Of a DNA stretch of 32,329 bases, positions 1-9,311 are shown piece by piece. The notes below the pieces were generated by a model. It was not told the origin of the DNA. It did no database searches and saw nothing but the letters and a program-made list of their open reading frames with translations. The position numbers and the translations under genes were made by a program. How positions within the stretch are numbered: the stretch's first letter is position 1; each line of letters starts with the position of its first letter. Source of the stretch: a bacterium (GTDB lineage Bacteria; Muiribacteriota; UBA9980); the NCBI GenBank assembly GCA_029571125.1, contig JAKPTH010000662.1, positions 1 to 32,329 on the forward strand, given 5' to 3'.

Positions 1-2
1 AT

Positions 3-101
3 AAATCCGAGCTTAAGTCTAAAAGAATGTTTAAACAATTGGGGAAATATTTCCAAAAGCATGTCAGAACCATTGCGAAAAAGGAACTTACAACGCAATA
101 A
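3..101 (+). CDS. possible C-terminal end of a gene cut by the window edge
   Basis: An open frame enters from the left edge and stops with TAA at 99-101, giving about 32 residues rich in Lys and hydrophobics (ending KKELTTQ) that could form a C-terminal amphipathic helix. A second frame is also open here until 114, so the choice is weak. No family is recognisable in so short a piece. Confidence 0.2.
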   Translation, partial: KSELKSKRMFKQLGKYFQKHVRTIAKKELTTQ

Positions 102-132
102 ATATTTTGCTTAAGTTAGCGCTTATGTGCCT

Positions 133-391
133 AAGGCCCCTCCCTTCCCTTAAAATCCCTTCAACCCCTGATCCGCCTGACGCTTTATTTTTGCGGATTG
201 CCGGTCTTTCCGCCGGAACTTTAATTCAATTTTACCCTTTTCTTATGTAGTTATAAATTACTTTCTGCTTTTTTGCATTTTCTTATTTCTGCTTTTCTTT
301 TTGCAGACGCGCGCACGCGCGCGTCTGCGCTGCAATAATGGCTGGCTGGTAAGTCAACACCAAGTTTTATAGTCGAAACTTTGGTTAATCA
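133..391 (+). repeat. dispersed repeat element, copy A
   Basis: About 225-260 bp that reappears in inverted orientation at 17168-17460. The shared parts, in order, are a pyrimidine-rich stretch starting AAGGCCCC, the block CCTGACGCTTTATTTTTG, a small CCGG-paired hairpin, a T-rich tract, a long GC palindrome (303-328) and two spaced copies of a GGTAAxTCA-like 11-mer (346-356 and 381-391). No coding frame is conserved between the copies. It is a non-coding dispersed element of unknown type. Confidence 0.75.
303..328. repeat. GC palindrome inside repeat copy A
   Basis: An 11-bp arm GCAGACGCGCG pairs with CGCGCGTCTGC across a CACG loop. It is the counterpart of the longer palindrome at 17225-17262. 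The arm is far richer in GC than the T-rich sequence on its left. Confidence 0.85.
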
Positions 392-443
392 GCCTATAAT
401 AATACTTTCAGGTTAAAACACATTGTTTAAATTGCTTTTAGCG

Positions 444-612
444 AATAGCAGGGGCCAGACAAAAATTTTGAGGGGCGTTGCGGAAGCGCCGGAGCCCATG
501 GATGGGCGAGAGGCGCTGAGCACGAGCGGCGAAAATCCCGGAGGGATTTTCGAACGAGTCCCCGAAAAATTTTGTCTGGCGCCATGCCCCAAACTACCAG
601 CTTAAAATGCAA
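444..612 (+). repeat. stem-loop-rich intergenic repeat with inverted ends
   Basis: The ends are inverted repeats: GGCCAGACAAAA near 453 pairs with TTTTGTCTGGC near 571-581, and GGGG near 472 with CCCC near 560. Inside are several hairpins: GGCGTT/AGCGCC, CCCAT/ATGGG, and the perfect GAAAATCCC-GGA-GGGATTTTC. The final 60 bp (553-612) is duplicated at 706-765. The architecture is that of a REP- or MITE-like non-coding element. The short open frames across it follow the repeat and are not credible genes. Confidence 0.6.
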
Positions 613-705
613 AAGGTCATGCTTAAGTTGAAACAGTAGCCGCATAAAATTTTAAGGACTGCATCCCATGTCTATCGGGCTAGAGGTTCAGTGCACAGAC
701 GCCCT

Positions 706-765
706 AACGAGTCCCCGAAAAATTTTGTCTGGCACCATGCCCCAAACTACCAGCTTAAAATGCAA
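706..765 (+). repeat. 60-bp direct repeat, partial second copy of the 444-612 element
   Basis: Sixty bases beginning AACGAGTCCCCG and ending AAAATGCAA match 553-612 with one visible substitution (GGCGCC becomes GGCACC). Only the right end of the element is present, so this is a truncated or degraded copy. From 766 to 908 I see nothing further except AT-rich sequence. Confidence 0.8.
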
Positions 766-908
766 GGAAACCTGTTTAAAATCTTGTAGCTTTTCTATAA
801 AGAACGATATATTTTTAACTTTTCAATCTTTTAATTTTATCATAAACATAGCCGCTATGTAAAGAAAAACTCTTATGCTCGATCTCTTAGTCGTCTTTTT
901 AACCGGCA

Positions 909-937
909 TTGACTTATCCTCAATATTCTGTTAAAAT
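909..937 (+). promoter_or_regulatory. sigma70-type promoter for the EamA transporter
   Basis: TTGACT (909-914), a 17-nt spacer and TAAAAT (932-937), about 35 nt upstream of the transporter start. Confidence 0.6.
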
Positions 938-971
938 CCCGTTGTAAATTTTTAGTTTATACTTCGCGGTC

Positions 972-1853
972 ATGGAGGAAATATTGTTTTACATTCTGAT
1001 AGCCGTAATCATCATTTTATGGGCGGCAGGCCAGTCCGTTTTAAAGGCTGGACTGGTTGATTCCACGCCGGTAAGCTCCGCCATAATTAACGGCGCCTGC
1101 GGACTGATAGCGGGAACGCCGTTTTTTTATTTTAACCCGCCCGATTTTACAGACTTCTGGACGTTTTTCCCTGTCTGCTCCTGGATCGCGCTCTGCTATA
1201 TTACTTACTATTACGCCCTCAATATAGGCGATTTAGGCGCGGTAAGCTCACTTTTAAACACTTTTCCTTTATATACCGTTTTATTCGCGGTCATGATACT
1301 CGGCGAAAAATTAATTTTAAGACAATGGATAGCCGTTTTTTTTATAATAACCGGCGGAACCATAATCTCCATAAATTACGTCGAACCGCTCGGAGATGAA
1401 TCCGAAAAAAATAAAAAAGACGGCGGCAAACTTAAAAAAATTATTTTAGGATTTATAGTGATTTCCGCTGCCGCATGCATCGGAGTGGCCGACGCGGTTA
1501 CCATGCCGGTAGTCATAAATAAAGGGCCGTCCACTCACCTGGTTTATTTCTGGTCCTCGCAAATTATACTGGGATTGATTCTAAAGCTTTGCTTCGAAAG
1601 AAAAAAATTCGATTTTAAAAAGCTGATTTCAAAATACTCTATCATAGGCACTTTTTTATTGAATTCCGGCGGGATATGTTTCGTATATTCCATGCAGCAT
1701 GGGCAGATCAGTATAATCGAACCGCTGACTTCAACATATACCCTGCTGGTGGCCTTCATAGCATGGAAATTTTTCGGCGAAAAGTTCAATCCCGCAAAAA
1801 TTGCCGCCATGACCATTATCATAGCCGGAATCATAATGATCCTTAAATGGTAG
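972..1853 (+). CDS. EamA/DMT-family membrane transporter
   Basis: A 293-residue, very hydrophobic protein with about ten predicted membrane spans in two halves of five, the EamA-type drug/metabolite transporter layout. Each half ends with the family's typical segment: 'LGEKLILRQWIAVFFIITGG' in the first and 'FGEKFNPAKIAAMTIIIAGI' in the second. A charged loop rich in Lys and Glu (around residues 140-155) separates the halves. The substrate cannot be predicted. The start is uncertain: ATG 972 has no clear ribosome-binding site, whereas GGAGG at 974-978 lies 5 nt before TTG 984, which would remove four residues. TTG starts are used elsewhere in this window. A shared bidirectional terminator separates it from convergent tpiA. 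Confidence 0.85.
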   Translation: MEEILFYILIAVIIILWAAGQSVLKAGLVDSTPVSSAIINGACGLIAGTPFFYFNPPDFTDFWTFFPVCSWIALCYITYYYALNIGDLGAVSSLLNTFPLYTVLFAVMILGEKLILRQWIAVFFIITGGTIISINYVEPLGDESEKNKKDGGKLKKIILGFIVISAAACIGVADAVTMPVVINKGPSTHLVYFWSSQIILGLILKLCFERKKFDFKKLISKYSIIGTFLLNSGGICFVYSMQHGQISIIEPLTSTYTLLVAFIAWKFFGEKFNPAKIAAMTIIIAGIIMILKW

Positions 1854-1893
1854 CCCTCGCAAAAACATAAAAATAAATTTAACGCAATTAAAA

Positions 1894-1924
1894 ACGCGCG
1901 GTTTTTCAATGCCGCGCGTCTTTT
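1894..1924. terminator. bidirectional intrinsic terminator between transporter and tpiA
   Basis: ACGCGCGG (1894-1901) pairs with CCGCGCGT (1912-1919). It is followed by CTTTTT on the plus strand and preceded by AAAAA, which is a T-run on the minus strand. It lies between two convergent genes. Confidence 0.85.
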
Positions 1925-1962
1925 TATAGATCATTCATGCCCTATACCGGCTTTAATCAAAC

Positions 1963-2730
1963 TTATAAAACCGATTCGCATATTTTTATGAATTTAGCCG
2001 CATCGAGCGATGCGCCGCCTACAAGCGCGCCGTCGATGGTTTCGTCTTTCATATATTCGGCTATGTTTTCGGGTTTAACCGATCCGCCGTATTGCACGCG
2101 AATTTTTTCCGAAAGCGGCTTCGAATATATTTCCGACATGGTTTTCCTGACAAAATTAACCACGTCCACGGCGTCTTTTGAAGTTGCGTTCTTTCCGGTG
2201 CCTATGGCCCATATGGGTTCGTAAGCTATTACTATTTTTTCGGCGTCGGCTTCGACGATGCCGGCGAAATCGGCTTTTAACTGGCCGAGTATCTTCGATT
2301 CGGTTTTACCGGCTTCGCGCTCTTCGATAGTTTCACCCACGCATAAAATCGGAGTCATATTGTTAGCGAGCACGAATTTAAGCTTTTTATTGACCGACTC
2401 GTCCGTTTCGTTGTAATAGGCGCGCCTTTCAGAGTGGCCTATTATAACGTATTTAACGCCGAATTCCAGAAGCATCGCGGGAGCTATTTCACCGGTGAAC
2501 GCGCCTTCTTTTTCAAAGTTCATGTTCTGCGCGCCCAGCGAAAAACCACTTCCGGCAAGTTTTTCGGCCGCTTTGAACAAAGACGTGTAAGGCGGGCATA
2601 TAACTGCTTCGACTTTGTTTTTATCGAAAGCCTTGAAATTGGTTTTGAATTCGTCTATGAACTTAGCCGTTTCGCCGAAAGTTTTATACATCTTCCAGTT
2701 GGCCGCAAATATTGGCATTCTTTTGCGCAT
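1963..2730 (-). CDS. tpiA: triose-phosphate isomerase
   Basis: A 255-residue TIM-barrel enzyme interconverting dihydroxyacetone phosphate and glyceraldehyde 3-phosphate in the cytoplasm. The three catalytic elements are in place: Lys13 in 'NWKMYK', His99 in 'IGHSERR' and Glu171 in 'AYEPIWAIGTG', followed by the phosphate-gripping 'YGGSVKPEN' and 'GALVGGASL' loops. Length is normal. An AAAGGTG ribosome-binding site precedes the ATG. It lies 63 nt downstream of pgk in the same direction, so the two are probably cotranscribed, and it ends at the shared terminator. Confidence 0.97.
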   Translation of the reverse strand: MRKRMPIFAANWKMYKTFGETAKFIDEFKTNFKAFDKNKVEAVICPPYTSLFKAAEKLAGSGFSLGAQNMNFEKEGAFTGEIAPAMLLEFGVKYVIIGHSERRAYYNETDESVNKKLKFVLANNMTPILCVGETIEEREAGKTESKILGQLKADFAGIVEADAEKIVIAYEPIWAIGTGKNATSKDAVDVVNFVRKTMSEIYSKPLSEKIRVQYGGSVKPENIAEYMKDETIDGALVGGASLDAAKFIKICESVL

Positions 2731-2793
2731 ATATGTTTATCACCTTTCATTGATTAATTAAAAAAATAATAAAAGAGAACTCTGTAATCCAAA

Positions 2794-4020
2794 TTAATGG
2801 CACGAGCCCGAGCAGGAGCAGGAACCGCACGAAGATCTTTCGGTGAGAGCCGCTACGCCGGGAAGTATCTTACCTTCCATAAATTCAAGCGAAGCGCCGC
2901 CGCCCGTCGATACGTGCGTCATTTTGTCGGCTACGCCGGCTTTTTCAACTGCCGCAACGGAATCGCCGCCGCCGACTATCGTCGTGGCTTTCATTCCGGC
3001 CAGAAGTTTCGCTACGTCGAAAGTGCCTTTGGCGAATTTATTGACTTCGAATACGCCCATGGGGCCGTTCCATATGATAGTTTTAGCGTCCTTCAAAACG
3101 CTCATGAAATGCTCTATGGATTTCGGGCCTATATCGTAACCCGCCATGTCGGCCGGTATCGAATTGATATCGACTATCTTTTCAGGGGACTCTTCCTTCA
3201 TTTCAGCCGCTATAACCGCGTCGGTAGGAAGGACTATCTCTTTTTTCAATTCTTTCGCCTTTTTGAGAATTTCCTTCGCCACTTCGAGCTTGTCGTCTTC
3301 CACAAGGGATTTGCCGACGGCTACGCCCTGCGCCTTAAGGAACGTGAACGCCATGCCGCCGCCGATGATAAGCTTGTCTACTATTTTTAAGAGATTTTCG
3401 AGGACTTCGATCTTCGACGAAACCTTTGCGCCGCCGATTAAAGCATAAAAAGGCCTTTCCGGATTCGAAAGCGCCTTGCCTATTATGGCGATTTCCTTTT
3501 CCATTAAAAAGCCCGCTATGGCGGGGCTCAGGAATTTCGTAACGCCTTCCGTGGAAGCGTGCGCGCGGTGAGCCGTTCCGAATGCGTCATTGACGTATAT
3601 ATCGCCCCATGCGGCGAGTTTTTTTGCGAATTCAGGGTCGTTGCCCTCTTCGCCTTTGTGGAATCTTAAATTTTCGAGCAGCAATATCTCTCCGGCGTTA
3701 AGAGAATCCACCATTTTTTTGACTTCGTCGCCTATGCAGTCGGGAGCGAATTTAACGGTTACTCCGGGAAGAAGCTCGCCCAGACGCTCGGCTGCGGGTT
3801 TCAGTGAAAACTGCGGATCGGGAGAGCCTTTCGCTTTTCCAAGATGCGACATTAAAATTACGCGGGCGCGAGATTCGAGCAGATTTTTAATGGTGGGCAA
3901 AGTGGCGCGTATTCTGGTGTCGTCGGTTATTTTTCCGTTTTTTATGGGCACGTTGAAATCGACTCTGACAAGAGCTCTTGCACCGTTAAAATCGATGTCT
4001 CTAACCGTGAATTTATTCAT
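2794..4020 (-). CDS. pgk: phosphoglycerate kinase with a Cys-rich C-terminal tail
   Basis: A 408-residue enzyme transferring phosphate from 1,3-bisphosphoglycerate to ADP. The N-domain substrate motifs '[11 protein letters not shown]' and 'SHLGKAKG' and the C-domain nucleotide motifs 'GGAKVSSKI', 'NGPMGVFE' and 'GGGDSVAAV' are all present. The body ends as usual after '[20 protein letters not shown]'. An unusual extension follows, ending [11 protein letters not shown], with four Cys and a terminal His in eleven residues. The start has GAGGT upstream. It follows gap with a 186-nt gap containing a terminator and precedes tpiA closely. Confidence 0.97.
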   Translation of the reverse strand: MNKFTVRDIDFNGARALVRVDFNVPIKNGKITDDTRIRATLPTIKNLLESRARVILMSHLGKAKGSPDPQFSLKPAAERLGELLPGVTVKFAPDCIGDEVKKMVDSLNAGEILLLENLRFHKGEEGNDPEFAKKLAAWGDIYVNDAFGTAHRAHASTEGVTKFLSPAIAGFLMEKEIAIIGKALSNPERPFYALIGGAKVSSKIEVLENLLKIVDKLIIGGGMAFTFLKAQGVAVGKSLVEDDKLEVAKEILKKAKELKKEIVLPTDAVIAAEMKEESPEKIVDINSIPADMAGYDIGPKSIEHFMSVLKDAKTIIWNGPMGVFEVNKFAKGTFDVAKLLAGMKATTIVGGGDSVAAVEKAGVADKMTHVSTGGGASLEFMEGKILPGVAALTERSSCGSCSCSGSCH

Positions 4021-4157
4021 TACTTTATACCTCGCTTTTATTTAGTAAAATAGTCGATCGTTGAAGATAAATTTATGACTAAAAACTTTTATCCGGTTCC
4101 TGTTTTATTTTATTTATTATCCAAACCTTACGATAGTTTTATTTTTTATTAAAGAAG

Positions 4158-4188
4158 AAAAGCAGAGGGCGTTCGCGCCTCTGCTTTT
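4158..4188 (-). terminator. intrinsic terminator after gap
   Basis: AAAAGCAGAGG (4158-4168) pairs with CCTCTGCTTTT (4178-4188) around a GC-rich loop that can pair further. On the minus strand a T-rich run (TTTTCTTCTTT) follows. It should reduce readthrough from gap into pgk. Confidence 0.75.
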
Positions 4189-4206
4189 ATAAACCTTTAA
4201 TTTATG

Positions 4207-5325
<1,119 letters not shown>

Positions 5326-5431
5326 CTACATACTGCATTGTAAATTGATTAACTTACAGGTTATACTTCAAACTCTATTTAACTATAATTTTAATTTATC
5401 AATCCGTTAGTTCAACCGATATTTATACGGA

Positions 5432-5456
5432 AAAGGCAGGTTTTAAACCTGCCTTT
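5432..5456 (-). terminator. intrinsic terminator after the S1 gene
   Basis: AAAGGCAGGTTT (5432-5443) pairs with AAACCTGCCTTT (5445-5456), an almost loop-free inverted repeat. On the minus strand it is downstream of the S1 stop codon and ends in TTTT. Confidence 0.8.
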
Positions 5457-5472
5457 CCGATTTATTCAAGGG

Positions 5473-7785
5473 TTATTTCTGATTGAGCGAGCCGAGTTTT
5501 TCTTTCCATTCCGGAGTGTCGTCGTCTCCGTCGTTGTCGTTTTCTTTATTTATTTTATTGACGAGATCTTTATCTTTTGATGAAGATGACGAATGGTGGC
5601 TCGAAGCCGGCGACGAAGACGAAGAGGAAGCCACGGCGTTGGTACGCATCGAAAGCTTGATCTTGCGTTCGTTCATATTAACTTCTATAACTTTCACTTT
5701 AACCTGCTGACCAGCTTTTACAACGTTTTCGACCTTGTCCACGCGCTCGTCGGCGAGCTGGGATATGTGAATGAGGCCTTCTATGCCGTCGTCGAATTCA
5801 ATGAAAGCGCCGTATTCCTGAATGCTTTTTACTTTTCCGTCAAGCATTTCGCCGCTGTCCATTTTTTCTTTGTAGGCGATAAGAGGATCCTGAGCGAGCT
5901 GCTTTACGCCGAGGCTCATCTTTCTGTTGTCTTTGTCTATGTTAAGCACGAGAACTTTTACGGTTTCGCCTTCTTTTAACACTTCGGAAGGATCGGAATA
6001 TTTTTTATTCCATGCGAGATCTGAAGTGTGCAGCAGGCCTTCTACGCCTTCTTCAACTTCGACGAATGCGCCGAACGAAGCGAAATGCGTAATTTTACCT
6101 TCAACCGTAGCTCCTATCGGGAAACGGGTTTCGATATCGCTCCACGGGTCTTTAGTTAAATGCTTGTAGCTTAAAGCTATTTTCTTTTCAACGGGATTGA
6201 TTTCGATTATTTTAACTTTGACCGGATCGCCGGTTTTAAGCATTTCGTTAGCGTGGTTGAGACGTTTCGTCCAGGAAAGGTCTGAAATATGGATAAGGCC
6301 TTCAATGCCTTCTTCGAGCTCTACAAAAGCTCCGAATTTTTTAACGTTGGTGACTTTTCCTTCGACTATCTGATCTACTTTGAACTTTGATTCAACCATG
6401 GTCCACGGATCTACATGCGTCTGCTTGATGCCCAGATTGATTTTTTTAGTTTCAAGGTCGAGCTTTAAAACTTTAACTTCGATGCTGTCGCCGACTTTTA
6501 AAAGCTCCGACGGATGGTTGATTTTCTTGGTCCACGATATGTTGGATATGTGGATAAAGCCTTCTATGCCGTCTTCCAGCTCAACAAATACGCCGTAGTT
6601 GAGAATGGATTTGATTTTACCGTTGGTAATAGTGTTTTCAGGATAAGTTTCTGTGACTTTTTCCCAGGGATCTTTCGTAACCTGTTTGATGCCGAGCTTT
6701 ATCTTTTTGATTTCAAGGTTGACATCTATTACTTTAGCTTTTATCTTCTGGCCCGATTTGAAATCGTTAGGCCTGGTTCTGCCGGACCACGACAGGTCTG
6801 AAACGTGGATAAGACCGTCTACGCCGGGTTCTAATGTAGCGAATACGCCGTAATCGGCTATATTTTTTACCGTGCATTCGTAGATTTCGCCGACTTTATA
6901 TTTGTCGCCGACTTCTTCCCACGGGTTCTTTGAAAGCTGTTTCAGGCCGAGGCTTATCTTTTTGGTCTTGCGGTCGAGTTTTAAAACTTTGCAGGTTATC
7001 TGGCTTCCGATCGATGAAACGACGTCCGCGGGATTTGAAACGTGGCCGTACGACATATCGGTGATATGCAGAAGGCCGTCGATGCCGCCGATATCGATAA
7101 ACGCGCCGTATTCGGTGAAGCTTTTAACCGTACCTGTAACGGTGCTGCCTTCTTGAAGGGTCGAAAATATTTTATCGAGCTTTATATTTTCTTCGGCTTC
7201 TACGAGGGCCTTGCGCGAAAGAATTATATTGTTGCGTTTTTTATTGACTTCGAGTATTTTGAAATCGTAGGAATTGCCGATGTAGTCCGAGGGCTTGCTG
7301 TCTTTTCTGTCGAGGAGCTGCGAGCTCGGAACGAAACAACGGACGCCTTTGTAGTAAGCTTCGTAGCCGCCTTTTGTGGCTTTGATAACTTTAGCTTTTA
7401 TGGGCTTGTCCGCGGCCTGGTTGTTCATTATATCGTCCCAGGCAAATTTTGCGTCAGCGCGTTTCTTGCTGAGTATGAGATCGCCGTTTTTGTCTTCGGG
7501 CTTTAAAACCATTACCGATACTTTCGAGCCCACTTCAGGCTGCTCTCCGGCATCCGTAAATTCTTCAATGGCTATAAGACCTTCTGATTTATGGCCGACG
7601 TTCACATATACGGTGTCGCTGGTAACTTTTATCACTGTGCCGCTTACGACGTTGCCGCGGGATATCGCGGCGCCTTTGCCGTCCGCAGCCGCAGCCGCGT
7701 CCATAGACGCTATTACCTGGTCCATCGTTAAATCGTTGTGCGCTTCATTTTTTTTGTTGTTTGTTCCGTTACCTGTAGTTTCCAT
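5473..7785 (-). CDS. rpsA: ribosomal protein S1-like RNA-binding protein with eight S1 domains
   Basis: A 770-residue protein built from eight consecutive S1 (OB-fold) repeats of about 75 residues, from about residue 45 to 715. Repeats 3-8 carry the strong signature 'YGAFIDI..GIDGLLHITDMSW' and similar, each closing with 'KKISLGLKQL'-like sequence; repeats 1 and 2 are more divergent, as in known S1 proteins. Classical S1 has six. The C-terminus is a low-complexity Ser/His tail followed by an acidic stretch. S1 assists mRNA binding at the ribosome, but the extra domains also allow a broader RNA-binding role. The start at 7785 has GAGGAG upstream; an earlier in-frame ATG at 7833 lacks this support. 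Confidence 0.9.
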   Translation of the reverse strand: METTGNGTNNKKNEAHNDLTMDQVIASMDAAAAADGKGAAISRGNVVSGTVIKVTSDTVYVNVGHKSEGLIAIEEFTDAGEQPEVGSKVSVMVLKPEDKNGDLILSKKRADAKFAWDDIMNNQAADKPIKAKVIKATKGGYEAYYKGVRCFVPSSQLLDRKDSKPSDYIGNSYDFKILEVNKKRNNIILSRKALVEAEENIKLDKIFSTLQEGSTVTGTVKSFTEYGAFIDIGGIDGLLHITDMSYGHVSNPADVVSSIGSQITCKVLKLDRKTKKISLGLKQLSKNPWEEVGDKYKVGEIYECTVKNIADYGVFATLEPGVDGLIHVSDLSWSGRTRPNDFKSGQKIKAKVIDVNLEIKKIKLGIKQVTKDPWEKVTETYPENTITNGKIKSILNYGVFVELEDGIEGFIHISNISWTKKINHPSELLKVGDSIEVKVLKLDLETKKINLGIKQTHVDPWTMVESKFKVDQIVEGKVTNVKKFGAFVELEEGIEGLIHISDLSWTKRLNHANEMLKTGDPVKVKIIEINPVEKKIALSYKHLTKDPWSDIETRFPIGATVEGKITHFASFGAFVEVEEGVEGLLHTSDLAWNKKYSDPSEVLKEGETVKVLVLNIDKDNRKMSLGVKQLAQDPLIAYKEKMDSGEMLDGKVKSIQEYGAFIEFDDGIEGLIHISQLADERVDKVENVVKAGQQVKVKVIEVNMNERKIKLSMRTNAVASSSSSSPASSHHSSSSSKDKDLVNKINKENDNDGDDDTPEWKEKLGSLNQK

Positions 7786-7934
7786 CAATTTCACTCCTCG
7801 TATTGCCCGAATTAATATAATGTCCGCAGGCAAAAAAACCTGACAGACGCCCTGATTGAAAGGGTTAAAAGTACGCCGGCTTTTCTTATTACAATAATCA
7901 TAAAAATATAATAATAAGTTTTTATTTTTGAAAT

Positions 7935-7963
7935 ATTATATCATAAAATAGACGATTTGTCAA
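7935..7963 (-). promoter_or_regulatory. consensus sigma70-type promoter for the S1 gene
   Basis: On the minus strand, TTGACA (7963-7958), a 17-nt spacer and TATAAT (7940-7935): both boxes match the consensus. The predicted leader is about 140 nt and includes a CAGG/CCTG hairpin near 7820-7845, which could host S1 autoregulation (inference). Confidence 0.85.
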
Positions 7964-8128
7964 TTTAATATTTCGCGCCAGACTGTAATTGCCGGTTAAA
8001 ATTAGCTTAACCTTATTCTTCAGATAAACATTTCGGCCGTTTATATTTTTAAAATTACCTGAATTACACATTATAACAATACCTTAAATATAAAATGAAA
8101 AAAACGGAAAAATAATTTTAAATAGTTA

Positions 8129-8157
8129 TTGACATATTAAAAATAATGTGTTATCAT
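8129..8157 (+). promoter_or_regulatory. consensus sigma70-type promoter of the large ncRNA
   Basis: TTGACA (8129-8134), a 17-nt spacer and TATCAT (8152-8157). The predicted start is near 8164, exactly where the 5' strand of the RNA's terminal helix begins. It diverges from the S1 promoter about 165 bp away. Confidence 0.85.
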
Positions 8158-8445
8158 TACAAAGCTTTGAACATTTAATAGTGTTCAGTTTGACAAGTGA
8201 ATAGCTCCGACAGTAATCTGCTTCACGGCAGGTTGACGTAAGGACAAAAAACCTAAAAGGGCCAGTGACCTTCGCTTGCGGAGGAAAACTGATTCCGCGG
8301 ATGAAAAGCTTTAAGGCACAGAATTATAAGTAAGGAAAATCCGGCGCGAGCCGAGTTGTACGCTTATCTTTTGAAGTGCGAAAGAGCATCGTAGGCGAAG
8401 GCCAAACAGCTTCGCGGAGGGGAGAGCCCTAAAAGGTGAAACTAC

Positions 8446-8525
8446 TAAGATGGCACGGCGCGTTAATAAGCGGTTAATCATATCGCTATTGCGCGAAGCG
8501 GACGCGAGTGATAAAAGCCATGAAA
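8446..8525 (+). repeat. repeated stem module 1 within the ncRNA
   Basis: It begins TAAGATGGCA and ends GATAAAAGCCATGAAA; ATGGC (8450-8454) pairs with GCCAT (8517-8521) to close the module. Inside is a CGCG/CGCG, AAT/ATT, AGCG/CGCT hairpin (8459-8495). Confidence 0.75.
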
Positions 8526-8582
8526 AACAGTTCGACGAAATTTCACCGGTCACCGGCGTAAGACTCGTTTGGATCTGAAGTT

Positions 8583-8642
8583 TAAGATGGCAGCTGAACC
8601 CGAAAGGCTTCAAGGCTCTCGCGAACGATAAAAGCCATGAAA
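8583..8642 (+). repeat. repeated stem module 2 within the ncRNA
   Basis: It has the same borders as module 1 (TAAGATGGCA and GATAAAAGCCATGAAA, both exact) and the same closing helix, ATGGC (8587-8591) with GCCAT (8634-8638). The interior differs: a GAAA-loop hairpin at 8596-8611. Confidence 0.75.
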
Positions 8643-8901
8643 GTAAAGCTCATGCATGCAGCGCATGAAACACTGCGCAAGATTTTTCGGGGTGCGAAAA
8701 CCGTTAAGAGGTTTAGAAAACCTGAAAACGGAAGGCCGCGCCTAGGCAAAGCGCGGAACTACTCGAAACTTTTTATTACATGGAAGAGCGAAAAACCGTG
8801 AAGAAGGAAGCAAACGTTCCCGCGAAGAAAATGCGGGCGAGAAAACGGAATAGTTAACTCTGTTCAATAAAGTTTTCTACTGCCGGCGCATATAGGCCGG
8901 T

Positions 8902-8925
8902 AAAAAGATCATTAGTGATTTTTTT
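8902..8925 (+). promoter_or_regulatory. internal terminator-like hairpin in the ncRNA
   Basis: AAAAAGATCA (8902-8911), loop TTAG, then TGATTTTTTT (8916-8925): a ten-pair weak stem whose 3' arm is a seven-T run. It could end some transcripts at about 0.76 kb, or it may simply be a structural helix. Confidence 0.35.
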
Positions 8926-9311
8926 GCTCCTATGGCGGCGGAGGAAGTTAAAGGGATTTTCATTTATGAGAATACGCGTTTGCGGTTTGTGCTTGATTAC
9001 TTAAAAGCAGGCGAAATGCTAAGAGAGTGATAGTTAAACATTTTTTACTAAATGTTTTAATTGGTGCGTTCAGCGAATACCGAAGGGCCTAAAACGGCGT
9101 ATCGGGGAGGGTTAAACCAATAAAGCCCTAGTCGAACGTAAGAAGAACTCTGAAAGCCTGAGTAACTGCATATAAGTGAGGTTTTCCCCGGAGACGGGCG
9201 AAATTCCTAAAAGCTTCATACCAAATACTTCAAGACGGCAAAATTCACTTGAACGGCTCATATTTAGATGTTCAAAGCACCTATATGAAATCAAACAAAT
9301 CAATAAAAAAA

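Noticed and set aside
303-328. Palindrome as an integron attC or phage attachment site
   Set aside because: No integrase gene and no attC core sites; it belongs to a larger repeated element instead.
346-391. Twin 11-mers spaced by about 25 nt as a minimal CRISPR array
   Set aside because: Repeats are too short and degenerate, only two units, no cas genes; the same pair occurs in both copies of the dispersed element.
423-862. Short open frames in the left intergenic region
   Set aside because: They lie within the repeat elements, and the pieces share amino acids only because the DNA is duplicated; no ribosome-binding sites.
8331-8353. AGGAAAATCCGGC resembles the GGAAAGTCCGGGC core of RNase P RNA
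   Set aside because: The rest of the RNase P conserved core, including the second conserved strand and overall size, was not found; the match is short and imperfect.
8311-8613. A 100-residue open frame on the minus strand inside the ncRNA
   Set aside because: No ribosome-binding site, no recognisable family and composition dictated by the hairpins; it runs against the direction of the promoter and terminator.
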